A stretch of DNA of 64,000 nucleotides, from contig CBDCVA010000002.1 in NCBI GenBank assembly GCA_965222935.1, positions 1,488,001-1,552,000 on the forward strand. The letters run 5' to 3'. A program made the translations under genes and the position numbers. Source of the stretch: CBDCVA01 sp965222935 [NCBI: Candidatus Latescibacterota bacterium] (GTDB lineage Bacteria; Latescibacterota; CBDCVA01). Shown here piece by piece: positions 48,012 through 56,901 of the stretch (position 1 is the stretch's first letter; every line of letters begins with the position of its first letter). The notes beneath the pieces are model-generated. The model had not been told where the DNA came from. It did not search any database and was given only the letters and a program-made list of their open reading frames with translations.

Positions 48012-48115
48012 GGCAACAGCAGTATACGTCGGTGCGCCTGACGCGGCAAGCGCGCGAACCCATTGACGCGGGGCGAGGCTCTGCGCATCTTCGGGGCGTC
48101 TGACCCCACCCCCGG

Positions 48116-48143
48116 CCCCTCCCCGCAATGCAGAGAGAGGAGT
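48116..48143. repeat. REP-like palindrome, degenerate
   Basis: The same ACCCCACCCCCGGCCCCTCC flank and left arm as at 46724. The right arm has decayed to GAGAGAGGAG. Confidence 0.65.
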
Positions 48144-48204
48144 CGTTTGGAGGCTGAGGGTGGCGACAAAAAACTAAGGTTGCAAACCTTCCGGAGGTGA
48201 GGCG

Positions 48205-48636
48205 ATGAAAGCACGGCTAGCAGCTTGGGCGCTCCTGGTCCTCCTCGTAGCGTCCACGGGCTGGACCCGCAGCGCGCGAGCGAAGGAACAGCGCGACGAG
48301 CAGCATGAGCGGCAGCACCAGACCATGGAGGCCGTCAACCGTAACTTCGGGGCGGCCTATGACGCGCTGGACATCTACAAGAACTTCTGGACCCGCGTCC
48401 AGACCCGGCTCGATACGCTCGGGCAGATGGCCGCTCATATCCCTGCGTTCGAGATCGAGAAGAACCAGGACAGGCGCGAGGAGTTCGATGACTTCGCGAA
48501 GCAGTTCGCCGAGCGCGTGAAGGAGATGAAGGCGACGGTACAGGAACAGGACCTTGCTGCTCTGGAGGCCAAGGTCATCGAGACGGGGATGCTGTGCAGC
48601 CGTTGTCACAAAGCCTTCCGACCCAAGAAGAAATGA
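48205..48636 (+). CDS. Cytochrome c'-like exported monohaem protein
   Basis: 143 residues with a signal peptide (AAWALLVLLVASTGW to ARA). The mature protein is helical and charged (HERQHQTMEAVNRNFGAAYD, FAKQFAERVKEMKATVQEQD), with the haem-c site CSRCH only ten residues from the C-terminus. This is the layout of class II, four-helix cytochromes. It is the first gene of the rightward electron-transfer group, 226 bp before the CydA-like gene. An AGGTGAGG-type site precedes the ATG. Confidence 0.85.
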   Translation: MKARLAAWALLVLLVASTGWTRSARAKEQRDEQHERQHQTMEAVNRNFGAAYDALDIYKNFWTRVQTRLDTLGQMAAHIPAFEIEKNQDRREEFDDFAKQFAERVKEMKATVQEQDLAALEAKVIETGMLCSRCHKAFRPKKK

Positions 48637-48862
48637 CCCCGAGTGGCGATGAAAGGAGCCCCCTGACAGGCTCAAGACGATAGACGATGCGGGGCAGCCG
48701 GGGTCAGCTTGACAAGGACGCGGCCACGGGGCATAGTATCTATCCGCTGCCTGAGGACGAATGCCAGGGAAGGCGCCCCTTTTCACCGCGTAGTGCCGCT
48801 CCCCGGCCAGCCGACAGGGCGATCCGCGGACACCTGAGAACCGAGTACGGCGACACGAACTG

Positions 48863-50935
48863 ATGCGAGCGCAACGAGGCATCGGAGGCCTCCTGGCGAG
48901 GCCGCGCGCTTCCTGGGTCGCGGGGGGACTAGCGGCTCTGGGGACGCTCCTGTGCTGGGGAGTGGCTTCCGCCCTGGCCCAGGAGATGGAAAGCCCCGAC
49001 TACCGGAGCTTCTACGGCCTCGATTCGCGGCTCGTCGTGTGGGTCGTCGCCGAGCTGCACCTGATGTTTGCGGCGTTCGTGTTGGGCGTTCCGATGTTCG
49101 CGGTGATCACCGAGTACATCGGCATGAAGACGAAAGACGAGCGCTTCGACCGCCTCGCCCACGAGTTCACCAAGCTGCTCTCCGCCGCCTTCAGCACGAC
49201 CGCATCCTTGGGGGGGCTTCTCGCCTTCCTGCTGTTCGGCCTCTACCCGAAGTTCATGAACTACATGGGCAACGTCTTTCACACGACGTTCTACATCTAC
49301 GCCCTCCTGTTTTTCGGGGAGGCCTTCAGTCTCTACCTCTACTATTATTCGTGGGAGCGGCTCAAGGAGCGGAAGGGATTGCACATCAGCCTGGGGGTCG
49401 CGCTGAACGTCTTCGGCACCGCGCTGATGTTCATCGCCAATAGCTGGGTGACGTACATGATGAGGCCCAGCGGCGTGGATATGGAGACGGGCCAGTTCGT
49501 GGGGACGACCTGGGAGGCGGTCAACAACCCCTTGTGGCACCCGATCAACATCCATCGTCTCATCGCCAACGTCGCCTTCGGGGGCCTCATCGTGGGCGCG
49601 TACTCGGCCATCAAGTTTCTCGGAGCCAGGACGCGGGTAGAGCGTGCACACTACGACTGGATGGGCTACATCGGGAACTTCATCGGGATCGCAGCCTTGA
49701 TTCCGCTGCCGTTCGCGGGCTACTGGCTGGGCCGCGAGATTTACAGCGCGAGTCCCGTCATGGGCAACAACATGATGGGCGGGAGCTTCAGTTGGGCGTT
49801 CATCGTACAGGCCATCTTGATCGGAATGTTGTTCATCGGAGGGAATTTCTACCTGTGGTCGGGGATGGGGCGGATCGAAGGAGCCGAGCGGTACGTGAAG
49901 TACATCAAGTACATCACCATCAGCTTGATCATCAGCTTCGCCGTCTGGCTCACCCCGCACAACCTGCCGCTCTCCCCGGTGGAGCAGATGCGGATCGGCG
50001 GTCAGTACCACCCGGTGCTGAAGTTCCTGGGGCTGATGCCCGCGAAGAACGCCGTCATCAACCTGATCATCCTATCGACGTTTTTCACGTTCCTGTTGTA
50101 CCGCAGGGGCAACAAGGGCCAGACCGTGCCCTTCGGGGAGCAGGGCGCCGCTGCCAAGGCCGTCACGGGCGGCGTGGCCGCCGTGGTGCTGTTGATGCTG
50201 GGGTGGGTCGCGCATGGGCAGTTCGTGCTCGACCCGGCGGAGATGGAGCTAGGACCGGACAAGGCGGTGTACTTCACTTACGGCGGGATGTTCGTGGTCG
50301 CGGAGATGGTGGCCTGCGCCATCGCAGTGGCGCTGACGTTTACCAACCGGGGCAAGCTCGCACAGGGGCTATATTTTTTCACAACAGCGATGATCGTGGT
50401 CGTCATCCTGGGCGTCTACGGCTTCGTCATCCTAGAGAAGGCGAACCCCTACTTGCGGAACGTCGCGGTCATGCAGGTCGTGATGGTGCTGAGCTGTTTG
50501 ATCCTGAATACGACGATCGACATCTTCCTTTTCCGCAATGCGGAAGTGATCGGCGGCATCCGCTGGGGCCAGATGCCCGAACGTTCGCAGTACACACTGA
50601 TCCTGTTGTGCGTCTCGATCGTGATGCTGATGGGGCTCATGGGCTTCATCCGTTCGGGTTTGCGGGAGGACTGGCACATCTACGAGGTGATGCGGGACAC
50701 CTCCGTGGGGGCCTACACGCCCACCCTCTCGTACATGGTCCGCGTCGTAGGCGGGATCACGCTCGTGTTCCTGGGGCTCGTGGCGTTCGTGTTCTGGCTG
50801 TCCGAACTGGGCGAATCGAAGGAGGCCCAGGCGGAGGCTATCGCCGCCGAGTGGGAAGCACAATTGGCCCTGGGGGGAGGCGCTCCCGCGACGCCCAGCG
50901 GCGGCAGCCCCGAGGGAGGTATGCCGGATGGGTGA
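48863..50935 (+). CDS. Cytochrome bd-like oxidase subunit I (CydA superfamily), long form
   Basis: 690-residue integral membrane protein with about 14 hydrophobic segments. VVAELHLMFAAFVLGVPMFA contains the conserved His of the CydA first helices. WHPINIHRLIANVAFGGLIV is the second half of the haem-b region. The first 450 residues correspond to CydA and the rest is extra membrane helices. No CydB gene follows; instead cytochrome c genes do. This resembles the bd-like putative oxidases described in nitrite-oxidising bacteria, which may use cytochrome c rather than quinol. The 3' end overlaps the next gene by 8 bp. Confidence 0.82.
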   Translation: MRAQRGIGGLLARPRASWVAGGLAALGTLLCWGVASALAQEMESPDYRSFYGLDSRLVVWVVAELHLMFAAFVLGVPMFAVITEYIGMKTKDERFDRLAHEFTKLLSAAFSTTASLGGLLAFLLFGLYPKFMNYMGNVFHTTFYIYALLFFGEAFSLYLYYYSWERLKERKGLHISLGVALNVFGTALMFIANSWVTYMMRPSGVDMETGQFVGTTWEAVNNPLWHPINIHRLIANVAFGGLIVGAYSAIKFLGARTRVERAHYDWMGYIGNFIGIAALIPLPFAGYWLGREIYSASPVMGNNMMGGSFSWAFIVQAILIGMLFIGGNFYLWSGMGRIEGAERYVKYIKYITISLIISFAVWLTPHNLPLSPVEQMRIGGQYHPVLKFLGLMPAKNAVINLIILSTFFTFLLYRRGNKGQTVPFGEQGAAAKAVTGGVAAVVLLMLGWVAHGQFVLDPAEMELGPDKAVYFTYGGMFVVAEMVACAIAVALTFTNRGKLAQGLYFFTTAMIVVVILGVYGFVILEKANPYLRNVAVMQVVMVLSCLILNTTIDIFLFRNAEVIGGIRWGQMPERSQYTLILLCVSIVMLMGLMGFIRSGLREDWHIYEVMRDTSVGAYTPTLSYMVRVVGGITLVFLGLVAFVFWLSELGESKEAQAEAIAAEWEAQLALGGGAPATPSGGSPEGGMPDG

Positions 50936-51806
50936 AACGGTGGTTCCACAGCCGAGTGAGCCCGAAGGGCGCCCGCCGAGGCTCGGGATCTTCTGGGCGT
51001 CGGTCATCACGCTGGTTGCGAGCTACGTCGTCCTGAAGTGGGGGTTTGCGTGGCTGACGATGCGCATCGTGGGGCGGGACGAGCTTCTGCCCATTCCAGG
51101 CTCCGCGCTCCAGATGCTCATGGGGCTCGTGGTCGTCGGGCTGGGCGTCTACATCCTGTACGACGATGCGCTGATGCGCGAGTTCACGCGGCCCATCATC
51201 CGGCTCCTCTCCGCCAGGGGGGGACCGCTCGGCGCGGCACGGCTGGCCGTGCTGATCCTGTTTCCGTTGCTCGTGGGCGTCGGGATGTTCATGAATCTTA
51301 AGCCGAGCACGGCGGCAGCGGTCGTCTCGCGCATCCAGCATCCGACGATCCCCGGAGCGTACGAGCGGCTGAAGAACCCGTTCCGGAACCCAGAACCCGA
51401 GATGCTCAACGCATTCGCAGAGGCCGAGGGTCTTTCGGGGCTGAGCCCTCAAGAGGTGGAAGGGCACTTCGACGCGCGCACGCTCGAAGAGGGCCGGGTG
51501 CTCTACCAGATGAACTGCCGACCCTGCCACGGCACCAAGGTAGACGGCACCGGGCCCATGGCGCCGGGCCTTTTGCTCAAGCCCGCCAACTTCACCGATC
51601 TGGGCACCATCGCGACCTTGATCGAGGCGTATCTGTTCTGGCGGGTCAAGGAAGGCGGCATCGCCCTTCCGGGCTCGGCGACCCCGTGGGATTCGGCCAT
51701 GCCCGCGTGGAAGGACGAATTGAGCGACGATGAGATCTGGAAGATCATCCTCGCCGAGTACCACACCGCCGGTGTGGCGCCTCGCATCCTCGAGAAGCTG
51801 CACTAG
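50928..51806 (+). CDS. Membrane-anchored monohaem cytochrome c
   Basis: 292 residues. There are three N-terminal hydrophobic segments (FWASVITLVASYVVL, LMGLVVVGLGVYIL, LAVLILFPLLVGVGMF). A periplasmic class I cytochrome c follows, with NCRPCHGTKVDGTG, the CxxCH haem site, and a distal Met candidate in DSAMPAWKDELSDDEIW. It starts inside the end of the CydA-like gene, so it is translationally coupled and probably its electron partner. Confidence 0.88.
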   Translation: MGETVVPQPSEPEGRPPRLGIFWASVITLVASYVVLKWGFAWLTMRIVGRDELLPIPGSALQMLMGLVVVGLGVYILYDDALMREFTRPIIRLLSARGGPLGAARLAVLILFPLLVGVGMFMNLKPSTAAAVVSRIQHPTIPGAYERLKNPFRNPEPEMLNAFAEAEGLSGLSPQEVEGHFDARTLEEGRVLYQMNCRPCHGTKVDGTGPMAPGLLLKPANFTDLGTIATLIEAYLFWRVKEGGIALPGSATPWDSAMPAWKDELSDDEIWKIILAEYHTAGVAPRILEKLH

Positions 51807-51815
51807 CCGCCGCCC

Positions 51816-53468
51816 GTGAAGACCGCAGCCTCCATCCTGCTTCTGATCCTGATCCTTTCGCCGGGCCCGGCGAGGGCGCAGGACCGATACGACCCCGAGG
51901 CACTCGCGGCGCGTAAGCCGGAGCCGACCCCGGATCTGATCGAGGCCGGTCGCGTCGTTTACGGCGAGCGGTGCGCCTTCTGCCACGGCGATAAGGGTGA
52001 TGGCCTCGGCGCCATCGCCGACTACCTCGACCCCCGCCCGCGGGATTTCACGAGCGCCCTCTTCAAGTTCCGCACGACCCAGAGCGGCGAATTGCCCACC
52101 GACGAGGACCTCTACCGCGTGATCAGCCGAGGCGTGCCCGGCACGGCGATGCCCGCATGGGGCGAGGGCGAGTTCAAGCTGTCCGAAGACGAGCGGTGGG
52201 AGGTTCTGTTCCACCTCAAGACGTTCGTTCCCGATTTCGAAGACCCCGATTTCGACCCGTACCAATTCATCGTGGCGTCCGGTGACCCGCCGACGCCAAC
52301 GCCCGAGATCATCGCCAAGGGCAAGACGTTCTTCGAGGACACGGCCAAGGGCGGCTGCGTCCGATGCCACGGTCTCGAAGGTCGGGGTGACGGCAGCGAG
52401 GCGGCCGGTCTCGAGGACGACCTGGGCTTTCCCGTCCTGCCCGCCAACCTGCACAAGGGTTGGCGGCTCAAGAACGGCCCCGAAGTGCGAGACGCTTTCC
52501 GCACGCTCACCACGGGTCTCAACGGTACTCCGATGCCCGGCTACGCCGAATCCCTAGAGGAGGAGGAGCTTTGGGCGATCGCGCACTACGTCAAGAGCCT
52601 GGTCGATGAGAAAAAAGTGGGGGCGTCGGCCGTGCTGACGGCGGGGCGCGTCGAAGGAGAGCTTCCCACGGACCCCGATGACCCCGCGTGGAACGAACCG
52701 GAGCCGCTCGTAGTGTTCCTGACGGGGCAGGTGGTGGTCGCTCCCAGATGGCAGAACCTCTCGGTGGATCAGCTCAAGGTGTGGGCGCTGTACAACGACC
52801 AGGACATCGCGCTGCGTTTCGTGTGGGATGACCGCTTCAAAGATGTCGAGCACCAAGACCCTCCGCCCGAGGCGCCCGACACGACTTACGTTCCCGCCAA
52901 CACCAGGCCCGAGGGGCCCCTGCGCGATGCTCTGGCCGTTCAATTCCCCGTCAAACGGAGCGAGGGCCCTCAGAAACCGTACCTCTTGCTGGGCCAGCCG
53001 CGCATGCCCGTCAACATCTGGGAGTGGCGGGCGGACTGGCAGGAGGCGACCGATGAGAACGGCGGACGCACCGTCCTGGAGCAGGTCGGTCAGGGGTGGC
53101 GCAAACCGATCGTTGCGCAGCCGGACACGAGCCAGGCCGTGGTGAGCCGGGCGACCTTCGACAACGGGCAGTGGCGCCTCGTGATGCGGCGGCCGCTGGT
53201 CACCGATGACCTCAAGGCGGACGTACAACTTGGGTCCGGCGTGCGGACATCGATAGCTTTCCGAGCCTGGGATGGCTCCAACGGCGAGTACGGGCTTCGC
53301 TCGAGCATGTCGTCGTGGTACGACCTGCAACTGGAGGCGCCGATCCCGGCGGCAGCGTACGTCTGGGGGTTGATCGCCGCCGCGCTGGCACTGGCACTGG
53401 AGATGTTTCTGGTCAGGCGCGCGATTGCGAAGGGTAGAGAGCCCATAACGGAGGTCACCCGGAGCTAG
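51816..53468 (+). CDS. Diheme cytochrome c fused to an NxrC/ethylbenzene-dehydrogenase-gamma-like haem domain
   Basis: 550 residues from GTG 51816, 9 bp after the previous gene. A signal peptide (ASILLLILILSPGPARA) leads to two cytochrome c domains with CAFCH and CVRCH. From about residue 290 a beta-rich domain (TGQVVVAPRWQNLSVDQLKV, YNDQDIALRFVWDDRF) resembles the haem-b-binding gamma subunit of DMSO-reductase-family enzymes (EBDH/NXR). A C-terminal transmembrane helix anchors it (YVWGLIAAALALALEMFL). It could carry electrons from a periplasmic dehydrogenase to the CydA-like oxidase. No molybdoenzyme gene lies in the window. Confidence 0.85.
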   Translation: MKTAASILLLILILSPGPARAQDRYDPEALAARKPEPTPDLIEAGRVVYGERCAFCHGDKGDGLGAIADYLDPRPRDFTSALFKFRTTQSGELPTDEDLYRVISRGVPGTAMPAWGEGEFKLSEDERWEVLFHLKTFVPDFEDPDFDPYQFIVASGDPPTPTPEIIAKGKTFFEDTAKGGCVRCHGLEGRGDGSEAAGLEDDLGFPVLPANLHKGWRLKNGPEVRDAFRTLTTGLNGTPMPGYAESLEEEELWAIAHYVKSLVDEKKVGASAVLTAGRVEGELPTDPDDPAWNEPEPLVVFLTGQVVVAPRWQNLSVDQLKVWALYNDQDIALRFVWDDRFKDVEHQDPPPEAPDTTYVPANTRPEGPLRDALAVQFPVKRSEGPQKPYLLLGQPRMPVNIWEWRADWQEATDENGGRTVLEQVGQGWRKPIVAQPDTSQAVVSRATFDNGQWRLVMRRPLVTDDLKADVQLGSGVRTSIAFRAWDGSNGEYGLRSSMSSWYDLQLEAPIPAAAYVWGLIAAALALALEMFLVRRAIAKGREPITEVTRS

Positions 53469-53505
53469 GACACCGGGCAACGTGACGCAGGAATCGAGGG
53501 CAGCG

Positions 53506-56148
53506 ATGTACAGGAAGATTTTTGTTCCGGTCGATAACTCCGAGCATTCCAACAGCGCCGTCGAGGCGGCGGTGACTCTGGCCCAGACGTTCGGCAGCGA
53601 GGTCGTGGGCCACCACGCCTACGCCGCCAAGCTCCACGACGTCCGCTTCAAGCAGATGGAATTCACCCTTCCCGAGGAGTATCAGGACGAGACCGAGCTG
53701 GAACACCAACGGAAAATCCATGATTCGCTCATCACCATGGGGCTTCGGCTCATTAGCGATTCATACCTGGACGTGCTGCAGCGTCGATGCGAAGAGGAAG
53801 AGATCCCATTCACGCCCAGGACCTTCGACGGGAAGAATTACAGGGTTCTGGTGGACGATATCCAGGCCTCGGATTACGACCTGGTCGTGATGGGTGCCCT
53901 GGGCGTCGGCGCGGTGAAGGAGAGCCTGATCGGCAGCGTCACAGAGCGCGTCGTGCGGCGGACGCAGGTGGATACGCTCGTGATGCGCAAAGCCCCCGGC
54001 GACGACGAGGGGGGCATCGTCGTGGCGGTGGACGGGAGCCCGCAGTCGTTCTCGGGACTGCGGACGGGGCTGGCGATAGCGAAGGCGCTGGGTCGCCCCA
54101 TCGAAGCGATCGCGGTCTACGACCCGTACCTGCACTACGCGATGTTCAACGGGCTTGTCAGCGTGCTCAGTGAGAAGGCGGCGAAGATCTTCAAATTCAA
54201 GGAACAGGAGGCGCTTCACGAGGAGGTCATCGACACGGGGCTGGCGAAGATCTACCAGTCGCACCTGGAGGTGACCAAGACGCTGGCGCGGGATGAAGGG
54301 GTCGATATCAAGACCACGCTGCTGGATGGCAAGGCGTTCGAGAAGGTGCTCGGGTACGTCCGCAAGACCCAGCCGTGGCTTTTGATCTGCGGGAGGATCG
54401 GCGTCCACAGCGACGAGGATATGGACATCGGCTCCAATTCCGAGAATCTCTTGCGCCTGGCGCCCACGAACGTCCTGCTCTCAAGCGGCGTCTTCATTCC
54501 ACCTGTGGACCTCAAGGCGGAATCGGCCATCAGTTGGACGGAGGAGGCGCAGGGGAGGATGGCGAGGGTGCCCGCGATGGTGCGCGGGATCGCGCGGACC
54601 GCCATCCACCGCTACGCGATGGAAAAGGGCCACTCCATCGTCAGCACCAGTGTGTTCGAAAAGGCCATCGGCTCCATCCTGCCGGAGCCGGCCCTGCGCG
54701 CTATGGGCATCATCGCCGATGGCGTAGCGTACGAGCACGCCAGGAAAACGGATATGAAGACCTTCATATGCGCCATCTGCGGCTACGTCGCGAAGGACGA
54801 CCGGCCCGTAGCCTGTCCCGTCTGCGGGGTCGAGGGCGAGCGCTTCAACGTGATCGACCGTAAGGCCGTCGAATCGGTCGCGCCGCTGGAAGGGGACTTC
54901 GAAACGGAGGAGACCTTCGACGGCGTGAAGCTGACCTGGACGAGCGAGGCGCGGAAAATTCTCCAGACCACCCCCAGCGGTTACGCACGCCGCCGGGCCA
55001 AGGCCAAGATCGAGAAGACGGCGCGGGTGAGGCGGCTGGATACGATCACCACGGAGTTGGCCAGTGAGGTGATCGAGGCACCCGAGCCCGGGGCACCCCA
55101 ATCCCCCGCAGCAGCACCCAAGCCCGATGAGGCGGACCTCCCGAAGGTGACCTGGACCGACGCGGCCACCGAGCGGCTGGACCGGGTGCCGCTGGGCTTC
55201 ATGCGCGAACTCACCAAGGACAAGGTCGAGGAGGTCGCTCGCGAGAGGGGGAGCTCTACCGTGACGGCGGAACTCGCCGAGGAGGGCATCGCCCAGTCAC
55301 GCGAACTGATGAACGCCATGATCGGCGAATACATGGGCGGGGACGAAGTGGACCGGGAGGCGCTCCGCGAGGCGCACGGGCATAGCCCAGCACCGGCATC
55401 TCCTTCTCAGGCGGACCCCTCCCCCCAACCCCCTCCCCCCAAGCAGGTTGGGGACATGAAGGACGCCGCGCTTCGAGAGGCTCACGATGGTGAAGAGGAG
55501 CGCGAAGCTGGGTCGGGCAATGGCGAGGAGAAGCCAGCCTGGACCGAGGAAGCGTCCCGGAAGCTGGACGGCATCGCGGAGAAAGCGGCCGAGACGAAAA
55601 AGCACGAGCCCGACCGCGCGGTGGAACTGGGGCGCAACCTGGCCGAGGAGCGCGCTGAGGAGAGCCGCAGAAGCGAGATCAGCGGCACGTTCATGGAGAA
55701 GCTGGGCAAGAAGATCGGCTACGGCCATCCGCTTTCGAAGCAGACCTTCGAGCACCAGTTCACCTGGACTCCCGAGGCCGAGGCGCGGCTGGCGGATGTG
55801 CCCGAGTTCTGTCGGGAACTGGCGCGCTGGCGCGTGGAATGGACGGCGGTGAAGAAGAACCTGGGGAACGTCATCACGCCCGAGGTCATGGACGTGAAAT
55901 TCGGGATGTGGGACGACGTGAGCCAGAACATCCAGGGTCGGGGCGAATCGCGACTCGAATGGGAAGAGACGGCCATCGCCCGGCTTGAGAATGTGCCGGA
56001 CTTCGTGAAAGGTATGGTGATCCAATCGGTCGAGGGGAACGCGCGGGCCTGGGGCGATGAGCGCGTGACCTCGGAGGTGCTCGACAAGGTCATCGACAAG
56101 TGGATCAAGACGGGTGACTTCCACGAGGGGCAGTTCGGGTATAAGTGA
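53506..56148 (+). CDS. Giant universal-stress protein with rubredoxin knuckle and PCP_red-type repeats
   Basis: 880 residues from ATG 53506 (GAGGG upstream). Residues 1-163 and 170-330 are two UspA domains (KIFVPVDNSEHSNSAVEAA, VVAVDGSPQSF). A rubredoxin-like zinc or iron knuckle follows at Cys-422, 425, 437 and 440. About six copies of a 45-residue module, W(T/E)xxAxxRLxxVPxFxR, begin near residues 343, 477, 548, 678, 753 and 817. It matches the PCP_red repeat known from protochlorophyllide reductase subunit B. Copy 4 is degenerate. There is no signal peptide, so it is cytoplasmic. It lies 37 bp downstream of the diheme cytochrome gene. The role is unknown; the shared module with the radical SAM protein suggests tetrapyrrole handling. 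Confidence 0.85.
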   Translation: MYRKIFVPVDNSEHSNSAVEAAVTLAQTFGSEVVGHHAYAAKLHDVRFKQMEFTLPEEYQDETELEHQRKIHDSLITMGLRLISDSYLDVLQRRCEEEEIPFTPRTFDGKNYRVLVDDIQASDYDLVVMGALGVGAVKESLIGSVTERVVRRTQVDTLVMRKAPGDDEGGIVVAVDGSPQSFSGLRTGLAIAKALGRPIEAIAVYDPYLHYAMFNGLVSVLSEKAAKIFKFKEQEALHEEVIDTGLAKIYQSHLEVTKTLARDEGVDIKTTLLDGKAFEKVLGYVRKTQPWLLICGRIGVHSDEDMDIGSNSENLLRLAPTNVLLSSGVFIPPVDLKAESAISWTEEAQGRMARVPAMVRGIARTAIHRYAMEKGHSIVSTSVFEKAIGSILPEPALRAMGIIADGVAYEHARKTDMKTFICAICGYVAKDDRPVACPVCGVEGERFNVIDRKAVESVAPLEGDFETEETFDGVKLTWTSEARKILQTTPSGYARRRAKAKIEKTARVRRLDTITTELASEVIEAPEPGAPQSPAAAPKPDEADLPKVTWTDAATERLDRVPLGFMRELTKDKVEEVARERGSSTVTAELAEEGIAQSRELMNAMIGEYMGGDEVDREALREAHGHSPAPASPSQADPSPQPPPPKQVGDMKDAALREAHDGEEEREAGSGNGEEKPAWTEEASRKLDGIAEKAAETKKHEPDRAVELGRNLAEERAEESRRSEISGTFMEKLGKKIGYGHPLSKQTFEHQFTWTPEAEARLADVPEFCRELARWRVEWTAVKKNLGNVITPEVMDVKFGMWDDVSQNIQGRGESRLEWEETAIARLENVPDFVKGMVIQSVEGNARAWGDERVTSEVLDKVIDKWIKTGDFHEGQFGYK
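55418..55455. repeat. REP-like element inside the stress-protein coding sequence
   Basis: A C-rich element related to the intergenic palindromes (CCCCTCCCCCCAAGCAGG). It is read in frame and encodes the proline-rich linker SPQPPPPKQV near residue 640. It keeps the frame open. Confidence 0.55.
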
Positions 56149-56153
56149 GGGCG
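56051..56153 (+). repeat. 103-bp direct repeat, copy 1 (3' end of the stress-protein gene)
   Basis: Identical to 56732-56834 except for two substitutions. It covers the last 32 codons, the stop and five bases beyond. Confidence 0.92.
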
Positions 56154-56190
56154 AGGCGACACGCCAGCCCACAGACAGGCACCGGGGGAT

Positions 56191-56222
56191 GGGCTCGCGT
56201 GATCGGTCGTTAGGCCGCGACG
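56191..56222 (+). repeat. Spacer element copy 1, before hicBA
   Basis: GGGCTCGCGTGATCGGTC followed by GTTAGGC. Related elements lie at 56848 and 57183, each shortly before a small gene. Confidence 0.6.
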
Positions 56223-56282
56223 CTCGTCGAGGCGTATATTGAGGCGAGGTCGGCCACTGGAGTTGGCCGCTGGAGAACGCCT

Positions 56283-56498
56283 ATGAAGCACGAGTTCACC
56301 GCAGTGATCGAACGGGATGGAGACTGGTTTATCGCCTATTGTCCCGAGATCCCCGGTGCGAACGGGCAGGGGCGCACTAAGGAAGAGGCCCGTGAGAGCC
56401 TGGCTGAAGCCATTGCGTTGATCCTGAAAGACCGGCGGGAAGACGGCTTGCGAGGCCTCCCCGACGACGCCGAACGCGAGACTGTCACGCTCGGGTGA
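56283..56498 (+). CDS. hicB: HicB-family antitoxin
   Basis: 71 residues. FTAVIERDGDWFIAYCPEIPGANGQGRTKEEA is the partial RNase-H-like HicB fold. The tail (RGLPDDAERETVTLG) is short and lacks a DNA-binding domain. It would neutralise the HicA toxin encoded 4 bp later (GTG overlapping TGA). The antitoxin-first order is one of the two seen in HicAB loci. Confidence 0.9.
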   Translation: MKHEFTAVIERDGDWFIAYCPEIPGANGQGRTKEEARESLAEAIALILKDRREDGLRGLPDDAERETVTLG

Positions 56499-56686
56499 AG
56501 CGCACGGCGCTTCTCAAGCACCTGCGACGCCACGGGTGTTATCTCAAGCGTGAGGGGCGCGCCCACAGTCTGTGGGCCAGTCCCCGGACGGGTGGTGTTG
56601 AAGCCGTGCCGCGCCACACCGAAATCTCCGAGCGGCTCGCCCAGAAGATTTGCAGGAATCTCTCCATTGCCGAGATCGGAAAGTGA
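56495..56686 (+). CDS. hicA: HicA-family mRNA interferase toxin
   Basis: 63 residues from GTG 56495. It has the dsRBD-like HicA fold, with LLKHLRRHGCYLKREGRAHS carrying the catalytic His and VPRHTEISERLAQKICRNLSI as the C-terminal half. The family cleaves mRNA and arrests growth until bound by HicB. It looks intact and overlaps hicB, so the module is probably active. It is enclosed by the 103-bp repeats. Confidence 0.9.
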   Translation: MKRTALLKHLRRHGCYLKREGRAHSLWASPRTGGVEAVPRHTEISERLAQKICRNLSIAEIGK

Positions 56687-56731
56687 GAGGTCGCTGTCTG
56701 AGACGGCCATGAAGCTGACGCGCACGGGCTT

Positions 56732-56834
56732 GGGGCAATGAGCGCGTGACCTCGGAGGTGCTCGACAAGGTCATCGACAAGTGGATCAAGACGGGTGACT
56801 TCCACGAGGGGCAGTTCGGGTACAAGTGAGGGCG
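56732..56834 (+). repeat. 103-bp direct repeat, copy 2
   Basis: The second copy of the stress-protein gene's 3' end, 46 bp after the hicA stop. It has no upstream gene body, so it is a duplication scar. Confidence 0.92.
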
Positions 56835-56847
56835 GGCGATCTTGTAC

Positions 56848-56880
56848 GGGTCTGCATGATCAGTCGTCAGATGGCGACGG
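56848..56880 (+). repeat. Spacer element copy 2
   Basis: GGGTCTGCATGATCAGTC followed by GTCAGAT. The upstream TTGTAC is shared with copy 3. Confidence 0.6.
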
Positions 56881-56901
56881 TGTAGGGTAGAAGGAAATGG
56901 C

